This document shows, piece by piece, positions 39,275 through 47,607 of a stretch of 64,000 nucleotides of DNA (position 1 is its first letter; the number at the start of each line of letters is the position of its first letter). The translations under genes and the position numbers were made by a program. Under the pieces are notes generated by a model, which ran no database searches, had not been told where the DNA came from, and saw only the letters and a list, made by a program, of their open reading frames with translations. This DNA is from Hondaea fermentalgiana (taxonomy: Eukaryota > Sar > Bigyra > Thraustochytrida > Thraustochytriidae): the NCBI GenBank assembly GCA_014084085.1, contig NPFB01000014.1, forward strand, positions 114,769 to 178,768. The letters run 5' to 3'.

Positions 39275-39568
39275 ATGCTCTTCTACACGGTGTTCAAGAC
39301 GCTGGAGGGCAAGCCTGTCACAGTAGAGATGAAGAACGGCGTGGAGGTCCAAGGCGAGCTGCACTCGGTTGACCAGTACCTTAACGTCAAGCTCATCAAC
39401 GTTTCTCCCGTTGACGAGGCCAAATATCCTCAGCTCGCCGTACTCAAGACGTGCTTTATTCGTGGCTCCGTGGTACGCTACATTTCGCTCCGCAAACAAG
39501 ATATGGACATTCCACTCTTGCAGGACGCCGCTCGTCGCGAGCTCTCCAAGGATAGTACCGCACCATGA
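39275..39568 (+). CDS. LSM2: U6 snRNA-associated Sm-like protein LSm2
   Basis: 97 residues, the normal LSm2 length, with a strong start context (GCCACC before ATG). Sm1 motif: VTVEMKNGVEVQGELHSVD and YLNVKLINV; Sm2 motif: CFIRGSVVRYISL. The start MLFYTVFKTLEGK and the tail QDMDIPLLQDAARRE are LSm2-specific. LSm2 belongs to the LSm2-8 ring that binds the U6 snRNA 3' end in the nucleus and to the LSm1-7 ring that promotes mRNA decapping in the cytoplasm. The gene is compact and intronless. Confidence 0.95.
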   Translation: MLFYTVFKTLEGKPVTVEMKNGVEVQGELHSVDQYLNVKLINVSPVDEAKYPQLAVLKTCFIRGSVVRYISLRKQDMDIPLLQDAARRELSKDSTAP

Positions 39569-39765
39569 TATAGCGTAGCACCAACAATGTAAGAATGTGA
39601 GAGGACCGTGCAGTTGCATTATCTTTGATATTATAAAATTGGCCTTGGCCACAAGCGGCGTTGACCATTCCAGCTCAGATACCAACAGACCGTGAAATTG
39701 ATGCTCGCCACGTTGCACATCGCTGAGCCGAGAAGAGAGCCTCTGCCTGCTTTGCTTCCTTTTGA

Positions 39766-41228
39766 TCAAATGCCAAAGTTGGAGAAAAAGTCTTCCGAAG
39801 TGGGCGGCTTTTGCGGCTTTGCGGCAGCAGCAGGAGCGGCAGCGGGAGCGGCAGCGGGTACGGATGCAGGAGTAGGAGACGGGTTTTTGCGGAGACTGAG
39901 ACCCTTGCCGGGTCCAGCTGCAGCTGGCTGCGCCGATGCGGCGCTCGAGGAGGATGACGAGCCCGAGCCCGAGCCCGATCCGGAGGATCCTATGCCCTGC
40001 ATACCGCTGTCGCCAAATTTCTGACGTAACCTCTCTGCAGCCTCTGCGCGCTTGCGCTCCTCAGCTTCTTGGTATGCGCGAACATCCCCGACCTGGCTCG
40101 AAATGGCGTTCGATTTGAGACCCTGGTCGCCAAACTTTTCGCGAAGACGCTTTTGGGCAGCCTCACGCTCCGCAATTTCTTCCGGGGTCTCTTGTGGCAC
40201 ACTGCTGCGCGATCCCTGACCCTGACCTTGGCCCTCTGCTCCGAGGTATGAATTGGCCTGGCTCCACCACGAAGATGCTGCGGAGGACAAGACAGAAAAG
40301 CCCTCGGACGTCTTGTTTTTGAGGTCACTGAGCGTCTCGTTGTTATCAGCATTGCGAGAAACCTCGCTGAAGCGTTCTGAAGCCACGGTGCTCATCATGG
40401 AAAAGGCGCTACTCATCGCGTTCAACGCCTCGCCACCTTTCCTCTTGAGCTCGTCGGCGTCAATGTTCACAGGAAGTCCGGCATTGCCAGCGCGAGGATG
40501 ATCATCGTACATGTTCGGAGGCAGCGGCTGGCTTGAGACGGCGTTGCCGCGGAGTCCACCGTTGCCAAACTTGCTGCGCAAACGCTCCTCGGCTTCGCGG
40601 CGCAAGCGCAGCTCGCGTTCCATGGGGGTCTCCCCGGACGAGGCAGGTTTGTATGAGCTGGACAATGAGCCCTCGGGGAGCTTGGTGGGCGGCTCTTTAC
40701 CGTCGCGCAGCGCTTGCAGACGAAGTCGATAGAGCTCGGCCGCCGGCGAGTTGTACTTGTCCTTGATGGATGCCTCGTTCGAGACACCGTTGGCATCAAA
40801 CCAGTCGCGCAGCTTCTGATTTCCACCCAATCGCATCGACTGGATCTGCGGCTCTGTCCATGAATCCATTGTTACGGATCGCACAAAGCTGATGTGCACG
40901 CCCAGACCACGGTGCACGCCGGAGCAGTCGAGGCAAAAAAGAGTGCCATACGATACGGATGCCCATTGCGGGTTCTTGGCGCCACAATCAACGCAAAACT
41001 GTGCAAGCAAACACGTCAAGAAGAGGAACATGATGATGCAGATTTGCAAGGCATGCACGTCATGTTTCGCGAAGACGCTCTTTCGTTAGCTTCGGCTGCA
41101 TTACATTGGCTTTCTCACCCTCCCCTTCGATCGATATGAGCGTGTGCACAAGTGCAACTTCAACGTACCGCGTTGCCATCCATTGCGCGGATTTCCGCCT
41201 GCACGGCGGTCGGCATTTGCATGCTCAT
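39766..41228 (-). CDS. ArfGAP-domain protein (ArfGAP1/2/3-like)
   Basis: Two exons, 41169-41228 and 39766-40998 (minus strand), 430 residues. Intron begins GTACGT and ends TTGCACAG; joining gives [20 protein letters not shown], restoring the canonical ArfGAP start. Reading from the ATG inside the intron (41058) would lose this. Zinc finger C22, C25, C42, C45 (CVDCG, FCLDCSG) and the Arg finger in [17 protein letters not shown] are intact, so GTPase activation of Arf is expected at Golgi/COPI membranes. The tail carries three copies of RLRxKFGxxG (near residues 160, 308 and 345), the first two followed by NA(V/I)SSQ, a SNEs-like central helical region, and an Ala/Pro-rich end. The NAISSQ element recalls the ISS motif of ArfGAP2/3. 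Confidence 0.88.
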
Positions 41229-41861
41229 CGTGACTTAGCAAGAGCACGTCAAAAGCGTCTCTGGTAGCGTCGCGCGCGTCCTTCACGCCGTCGTGCTCAA
41301 GCGTTAGCCGAGCGGAGCCTCGTCGGTCAGTCGGTCGGTCAGTCGGTCGGCCGGCCGGCCGCGGACGCACGGCCTCTGGTTTGTGCGCCGCGCGCGGGCG
41401 AGCGAAGCGAGAGGGGGGAGCCTGGTCGTAGCACGCGGGCGCGCCAAGGCCGCCGCTGTTGGCTTTCCTTGCGCTCCCCAGACCAGCGAGCACACGGACC
41501 GGCGCGCGGGGTCACCGCAACAAGCTTCTGCTTTGCTGAGCAGCATCGCCTCTCTCTTTCGGGTTGCGCATGTTCAAGCTTGAAGCTGATCGATGTTTGT
41601 GTGCGCCTGCCTGTTTGTCACGGTGTGACAAAAGATTGTGAAGGCGGCAATGTCAATCAGACACCCAAGAGAAAGCGAAAGAGGGCTCATGACGCGATAG
41701 ATAAACTTTCTATTTTTATAAATTCCATGCCTTGCATCCGAGCCAGCAAACAAACGCGGGCTTCTTCAAGCTTTGCTTGCTTTCTTGTTGAGGCGAGAGG
41801 CGAGAGGCTCTTTTCCTAAAAATCGATCAAGACTCTGCTCTTGTTTTTTGGCTTTCCTTGT
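41229..41861. other. Intergenic region, ArfGAP upstream and pyruvate carboxylase 3' side
   Basis: Holds a GTCGGTCA/GTCGGCCG tetranucleotide-like patch at about 41325-41360. Nothing coding is supported. Confidence 0.5.
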
Positions 41862-44800
41862 TTAGGCCTCGTCGTTGCCAGTCTCGTCAATCTCAACGAG
41901 AAGATCGCCACCGAGCATGTTGTCGCCAACATTGGTGTGGATGGCCTTGACCCGGCCGGAGACCGGGGCGGCAACCACAGTCTCCATCTTCATGGCACTC
42001 AAAACGAGGAGAGGCGTACCAGCCTTGACAATCTCGCCCTGCTTGACGCGGACATCAAGAACCACTCCAGGCATGGGGGCGCCCACCGAACCGGGAACCG
42101 AAGCGACAGCCTTGGGGCGCTCCGCCAGAGAGACTCCAGCCTGCTGGTCGGCCACGCGAATGACACGCTGGCGACCGTTCATCTCAAAGATGATGTCGCG
42201 CTTGCCATCCTTTTGGCTGACGCCGCCGACGGCAATGAGCTTGACAAAGACAGTCTTGCCGTGCTCGAGCTCAATGGCGACCTCCTGGTCGACCTCGAGA
42301 CCCGTGAGGAAGGTGTGGGTGTCAAAGACGCGCATGCTGCCAAACTCCGACTTGAACTTCATAAAGTCATCAAAGACATCCGGGTAAAGAGCGTGCGACA
42401 TGACGTCGAGTTCGTTGATCTTGTCAGCGCCGTACTTTTCCTCGAGCTGGGCCTGGGCAGCCTCAAAGTCGTACGGCTCCATCTCAGCGCCGGGGCGGCC
42501 CTCAAAGACGGACTTGCCGTTGGGGAGAACCTTGCCCTTGAGCACGCGCGAGCGGAGCGGCTCAGGGAAGCCGTGGTGCGGGATGCCAAGGTAACCCTGG
42601 AAGTACTCGACGACGGACTTGGGAAAGGAGAGCGTCTCTGCCTTTTCGACAATCTGCTCAGCGGTGAGCTTGTTCTGCACAATGAACTGGGCAAAGTCGC
42701 CAACCACCTTGGAGGAGGGAGTGACCTTGATGATGTCGCCAAGCAAATGGTTGGCCGTGGCGTAGGCCTTCTTGATGGCAGGCCACTCCTCGGCGAGACC
42801 GAGCTGCTTGGATTGGTACATGAGGTTAGTGTACTGGCCGCCGGGCATCTCGTGCATGTACACATCGGCGGAGCCAGACATTTGGCCAGACTCAAACGGC
42901 GCGTAGACGCCGCGAGTGGTCTCCCAGTACTCGTCAATCGGGACGATCTCGTCAACGGAAACGCCAGTGTCCAGCTCCGTGCCCTTGAGCGAGTTCACAA
43001 TGGCTCCCATAGACGGCTGCGAGGTGGTGCCCGACATGGCATCAGTGGCACAGTCGACGGCATCAGCGCCGGCGTAAGCGCACTCGAGCATCGAGGAGAC
43101 GCCCGTGCCGGCAGTGTCATGCGTGTGGACGTGGATCGGGAGGTCGGGGAACTCCTTGCGGATCGCGCCCACGAGCATCTTGGCGGCCTGAGGCTTGAGG
43201 AGACCGGCCATGTCCTTGATGCACAGGACATGAATGCCCTGTGCCACGAGCTGACGCGTAAAGTCGAGGTAGTAGTCGAGGTTGTACTGGCCCCGAGTCG
43301 GGTCCGAGACGTCGCCCGTGTAGCAGACGACCGCCTCGATGATGCCTCCAGCGGAACCGACGGCGTCAATGCCGAGGCGCATGTTCTCGAGGTAGTTGAG
43401 CGAGTCGAAGACGCGAAAGACGTCCATGCCGGTCTGCTGGGCCTGTTCGCAGAACTTGTAGACGACGTTGTCCGGGTAGCTCGTGTATCCCACCGCGTTG
43501 GCGCCGCGGAGAAGCATTTGAAACGGGATGTCGGGCACTTTTTCACGCAAAAGGGCGAGACGCTCCCAGGGATCCTCGCGCAAGAAGCGCATGGAGACGT
43601 CAAAGGTGGCGCCGCCCCACATTTCAATCGAGTACGCGTTGCGGAGGGCAATGCTCGTGGCGGGCGCGATCGTCTCGAGGTCCTTGGTGCGCACGCGCGT
43701 GGCGAGGAGCGACTGGTGAGCATCGCGCCACGTGGTGTCGGTGAGAAGCAGACCCTTGTGCTCGCGGACGGCCTTGGCAAAGGCGCCAGCGCCATCCTCC
43801 TTGTAAATCTGGCGGAGCGAGCGCTTACCCGAGGGCTCGGGCGTGGGCAGGTGGGGCACGATGGGGACCACCGAGGACGGGGCCGGGCCGGTGGCGCCGA
43901 GAGACTTTTCAGGACCGTTCACAATGGTGTTGCCAATGTACTTGAGCAGACGCTGGCCGCGGTTGTCAGAGCGACGCGGCTTGACGAGGTTCGGGTTCTC
44001 GGCAATGAAGCTCGTGTCAATGTTGCCCGCAATGAAATCGGGATGGTTGAGCACGTTGGACAGGAAGCTCTTGTTCGTGGTCACGCCGCGCACGCGGAAT
44101 TCTTCGAGGGCGCGCTTGAGCTTGAAGGCGCAATCGTCGCGGTTGAGCGCGCGCGCGGTGAGCTTGACAAGGAGAGAATCGTAGTGTGGGGTAATGTGGG
44201 CGTTGACAAAGCCGGGGCCGTCGTCGACACGAATGCCCATGCCGCCAGGGCTGCGGAAGACCTCGATGACGCCCGAGTCCGGCTGAAAGCCCGTGGCCGG
44301 GTCCTCAGTCGTGACGCGGCACTGCATGGCATGTCCGCGGATAGAGATTTTGTCCTGCGTAAGGCCAAGGTCCGCAAGAGACTCGCCCTGGGCGATGCGG
44401 ATCTGGCTCTGCACAAGGTCGATACCGGTAATCTCCTCGGTGATGGTGTGCTCGACCTGAATGCGCGGGTTGACCTCGATAAAGTAGTGGCGGCCCTGCT
44501 TGTCGACAAGGAACTCGACAGTACCGGCGTTCTTGTACTTGGCGGCGGCCGTGAGGCGAACGGCGTCGTCGATCATGGCCTTTTCGACTGCGGGGTCAAG
44601 GCCGATGGCGGGGGCGGTCTCGAGGACCTTTTGATGGCGGCGCTGCACGGAGCAGTCGCGATGGTACAGGTGGACGACGTTGCCCTGGCCGTCACCGAGG
44701 ATCTGTACCTCGATGTGGCGGGGACGGTCGACGTAGCGCTCGATGAAGACGGTGCCGTCGCCAAAGGCGGAAAGGGCCTCGGAGCTGGCGCGCTTAAAGT

Positions 44801-45437
44801 TCTCCTCGAGATCCTCGGCGCGCTCAACAACGCGCATGCCGCGGCCACCACCGCCCATGCTGGCCTTGATAATGATCGGATAGCCCACACCGTTGTCAAC
44901 AAAGGCCTTGGCCTCTTCATAGGTGGAGACAGGGCCCGGGGTGCCGGGGACCACAGGGACGTTGTTCTCGATGGCGATTTCGCGTGCCGCGGTCTTGTCG
45001 CCGAAGCGGGCCAGGTTCTCGGGGGTGGGGCCGACAAAGATAATGTCGTTGGCGGCGCACTCCTTGGCGAAGCCAACGTTCTCGGATAGGAAGCCGTAGC
45101 CTGGGTGAATGGCGTCAATCTTGTTTTCCTTGGCAATTTGGATGATGGATGGGATGTCGAGGTAGGCGCCAACAGGAGTCTTGCCTTCGCCGACCTGGTA
45201 AGACTCGTCGGCCTTGTAGCGGTGCTGCGTGAATCGATCTTCGCGGGAGAAGATGCCCACAGCGCGAATTCCGAGCTCGTTGGTGGCGCGCATGATACGC
45301 GTGGCGATCTCGCCACGGTTGGCAGCCATCAGCTTTCTGAAGGTGCTGGCATCGCGGATGGCGAAGAGCTGCACAGCGGTGCTGCGCAGGCCTTGCCGGG
45401 CCTGATGCCTGCCCGAGGCGACTTGCGCGCGAAACAT
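41862..45437 (-). CDS. PYC: Pyruvate carboxylase, mitochondrial
   Basis: 1191 residues, normal for the alpha4-type enzyme. The Arg-rich, acid-free leader (MFRAQVASGRHQARQGLRS) is a mitochondrial presequence. Biotin carboxylase domain about 35-490: KLMAANRGEIATRI, the ATP-grasp loop SMGGGGRGMRVV, EVNPRIQVEHTITEE. Carboxyltransferase domain about 570-850: TDTTWRDAHQSLLATRVRT, EMWGGATFDV, CIKDMAGLL with the carboxylated Lys, HVHTHDT metal ligands. Biotin carrier domain at the end: SAMKMETVV with biotinyl-Lys1150. The enzyme converts pyruvate, bicarbonate and ATP to oxaloacetate, refilling the TCA cycle and, in oleaginous cells, supporting citrate export for fatty acid synthesis. All catalytic motifs are intact. 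Confidence 0.97.
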   Translation of the reverse strand: MFRAQVASGRHQARQGLRSTAVQLFAIRDASTFRKLMAANRGEIATRIMRATNELGIRAVGIFSREDRFTQHRYKADESYQVGEGKTPVGAYLDIPSIIQIAKENKIDAIHPGYGFLSENVGFAKECAANDIIFVGPTPENLARFGDKTAAREIAIENNVPVVPGTPGPVSTYEEAKAFVDNGVGYPIIIKASMGGGGRGMRVVERAEDLEENFKRASSEALSAFGDGTVFIERYVDRPRHIEVQILGDGQGNVVHLYHRDCSVQRRHQKVLETAPAIGLDPAVEKAMIDDAVRLTAAAKYKNAGTVEFLVDKQGRHYFIEVNPRIQVEHTITEEITGIDLVQSQIRIAQGESLADLGLTQDKISIRGHAMQCRVTTEDPATGFQPDSGVIEVFRSPGGMGIRVDDGPGFVNAHITPHYDSLLVKLTARALNRDDCAFKLKRALEEFRVRGVTTNKSFLSNVLNHPDFIAGNIDTSFIAENPNLVKPRRSDNRGQRLLKYIGNTIVNGPEKSLGATGPAPSSVVPIVPHLPTPEPSGKRSLRQIYKEDGAGAFAKAVREHKGLLLTDTTWRDAHQSLLATRVRTKDLETIAPATSIALRNAYSIEMWGGATFDVSMRFLREDPWERLALLREKVPDIPFQMLLRGANAVGYTSYPDNVVYKFCEQAQQTGMDVFRVFDSLNYLENMRLGIDAVGSAGGIIEAVVCYTGDVSDPTRGQYNLDYYLDFTRQLVAQGIHVLCIKDMAGLLKPQAAKMLVGAIRKEFPDLPIHVHTHDTAGTGVSSMLECAYAGADAVDCATDAMSGTTSQPSMGAIVNSLKGTELDTGVSVDEIVPIDEYWETTRGVYAPFESGQMSGSADVYMHEMPGGQYTNLMYQSKQLGLAEEWPAIKKAYATANHLLGDIIKVTPSSKVVGDFAQFIVQNKLTAEQIVEKAETLSFPKSVVEYFQGYLGIPHHGFPEPLRSRVLKGKVLPNGKSVFEGRPGAEMEPYDFEAAQAQLEEKYGADKINELDVMSHALYPDVFDDFMKFKSEFGSMRVFDTHTFLTGLEVDQEVAIELEHGKTVFVKLIAVGGVSQKDGKRDIIFEMNGRQRVIRVADQQAGVSLAERPKAVASVPGSVGAPMPGVVLDVRVKQGEIVKAGTPLLVLSAMKMETVVAAPVSGRVKAIHTNVGDNMLGGDLLVEIDETGNDEA

Positions 45438-46315
45438 GCTCAGCTCCGGACCGATGTCAATCGAGGGCGATTCTTGTCGATCAAAAGAGAGAGAAAGAGG
45501 ACTGCTGCAGTCGTCGAAAGGCCCGAGCGATCAAGCGACCCTGCTATTGGGCCGCCGGCTTTACCTTTCCCTACGGTCACCTTTTGCAGTTGGGATGGCC
45601 TATTGTTCTGCGACAAGTTGTTGACTGACTATCCAAGGCAGACTAACTGTGCGCATCAAGAAGGCATTCCGTTTCATTCGATCCTCTGCCCTCGTCTTCT
45701 TCCATTCCACTTCCCTCTTTTTCCACATCCCCGTTCGCTCAGGTCGTAAGGGGCCGCAGCGCGAGCCTGGCCTTGCGGCCTCGATTTGGATCGTGCTCAC
45801 CTCACATCCAGCTTGTGTCTGCAGTAAAAAAAAAAAGGCAAGCTTCCTCGATCCTCGAAGCCGACCCAAGCCACGCCACCGTCTTGAAACCCGCCCGCCT
45901 TGGCTTCTTTCTCCCCGCTGAGCTCGTGAGTTCGCTCGCCCGCCTTGCGTTGCTTCATCGCGCGTATACCACCTACACGCACCCCATCCTCGCTCCCGCG
46001 CGTCCATCGCCTTGCCACCTTTTACCCGCGCAGTAAGTTCTGGTCCCAGAGCAAGGCGTTCCCGGCGCGCAAAATGAAGTAAAGCGCGCCGGTCGGCGGC
46101 CAATGAAATCCTGCGCGGCGGGGCCGTCTCCGCCGCGCCATGCGTGCAAGCAGGCGCGGCCGCGTCCCAGCCTCCCTCCCGGGAGCGCCGCCGGCCTGGA
46201 CCGTCCGTCGCCGGCGCCTGAAGTTCGCGCGAGCGCGTGAGCGAGCGCGTGCACGCCGCTTGCGCCTAGCTCGCTATAGCGCAGGCGAGAACGCAAGAAA
46301 GCGAGCGAGCGAGAG

Positions 46316-46316
<1 letters not shown>

Positions 46317-46357
<41 letters not shown>
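46317..46357. repeat. (AAGC)n microsatellite
   Basis: About ten AAGC units, grading into GAGC units on the 3' side. The same unit recurs at about 53512-53557 and, shorter, against the start codon at 27217. Confidence 0.92.
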
Positions 46358-46358
<1 letters not shown>

Positions 46359-46540
46359 GAGCAAGCGAGCGAGAGAGCAGCGTCTTCTCGGCCTGAAGAC
46401 GGGGACGCGCGGCGCCGCCGCACCTTTTCTGCTTCGCGCATTGATTTGCTAAGAGCTTTGGTGCTGTGCTTTGCTGTGCTGGGCTGTGCTTTGCTAGGCT
46501 GTGCTTTGCTAGGCTGTGCTTTTGCTTCTCTTCTCTGGAG

Positions 46541-46680
46541 TTCACGCGTGGCTCTCTGGTCTGCGCGGCGCGGCTCGTGCCCTCCACGCCGAGCGCCTTG
46601 GCCAACTTCTCCGCGTCCTCCTCGCGCCCGCCGAGCGAGACGCAGACGAGCTTGCACCGGAGCGAGCAGCGGCCGGGTTC
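46541..46680 (-). other. Orphan exon-like patch
   Basis: On the minus strand, 39 of 40 consecutive codons between 46680 and 46561 end in G or C (peptide EPGRCSLRCKLVCVSLGG, then REEDAEKLAKALGVEGTS). It follows a pyrimidine-rich tract ending in CAG, like a splice acceptor, and a GTGAAC could serve as donor near 46540. No partner exons, start or stop could be assigned, so this may be one exon of an undetected gene, a gene relic, or chance. Confidence 0.25.
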
Positions 46681-47222
46681 CTGGCGGTGCCGGGAAGGGA
46701 GGGCGGCCGTCCCAGCCCAGCAGAAGAAGAACAACAACCAAGAAGAAGAAGCCAAAGAAGAAGAGGGACGCTCTATCAATCGCAGAAACTGCCGCGAGCG
46801 AGCGCGCGACTGCAGAGCATTGCAGAGCATTGCAGAGCAGAGCGACGAAGGGCAGGGCAGAGCAGAGCAGAGCGGGGCAGAACCGCCGTCATCGCGCACT
46901 GCACGGTTACGCCCGCGCCGATGGCGGGTTAGGTAAGAGAGAAAAAAAGAGAGGCGAGGACGAAGTAACCACCCGGGCCGAGGGAGCGACGCCGCGCGAC
47001 GCCTGCCGCCCTACATGCGACTCGCAGCGCAACGCAGCCCTGCGCAGCCCTGCGCGGGTCGAGATCTCGGCGCGCAAGGAGCCACGGACCTCGGGCGAGC
47101 GAGCGAGCGGGTGCGGCGGGCGTGAAGTTCGCTCGAAGCTTGCGCATGTGGAAGAACCCACAGGGACCATGCCACTCACCACTGGGACTGGCGGATCTCT
47201 TCACTTCAACTTGGCTTATGCG

Positions 47223-47264
<42 letters not shown>
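47223..47264. repeat. (TGCC)n microsatellite
   Basis: About ten TGCC units in the gene-poor region downstream of the glycoside-hydrolase-like gene. Confidence 0.92.
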
Positions 47265-47607
47265 AGTGGGCTCTGCAAAGGGCAGGCAGGAAAGAGGCCA
47301 AGGGAAAGGCGGCAGGTGTTGGACTTGGCATTGGCGGGGAACGACGCGAGGTGTTCATGTTTACTTGCGACTTGGGAATCTCGATTTCGCGCAGCGTTTG
47401 GAAACGTCGTCGTGGTGGTGGGTGGTGGAACAGGATCAGAGCCTACTTCTACAATAAAACAATTTCTACAAAACAATGTCTACAGAGCTATGACGCTACG
47501 ACTACTTTCTACGACGAGACGAAGAATGAGTAAAGAAAAAACAAGAGAAACAATAAACGGTTCAAGCCCTCCTCGACGAATGGAGAAAGAGGGGAATGAA
47601 AAAAAAA

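Larger units (their letters stand above)
45438..47607. other. Gene-poor, repeat-rich region
   Basis: About 2.2 kb between the 5' end of pyruvate carboxylase and the 3' end of the glycoside-hydrolase-like gene. Contains an AAGC run (46317-46357), TTTGCTAGGCTGTGC minisatellite-like units (46455-46520), GCAGAGCATT and AGAGC repeats (46826-46875) and a TGCC run (47223-47264). Apart from the exon-like patch at 46541-46680 the frames are compositional. Confidence 0.5.

Noticed and set aside
41036..41058. Intron-internal ATG as the ArfGAP start
   Set aside because: It would give a hydrophobic leader in front of the zinc finger; splicing from 41169 to 40998 gives the normal family N-terminus.
41841..45089. 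1082-residue plus-strand open frame antisense to pyruvate carboxylase
   Set aside because: It is the mirror of a highly GC3-biased gene, which suppresses stops on the opposite strand. The translation is rich in Val/Leu/Asp/His/Arg without any domain, while the minus strand is an unambiguous enzyme.
46317..46357. CRISPR-like regular repeats
   Set aside because: Uninterrupted tetranucleotide run with no spacers; the DNA is eukaryotic.
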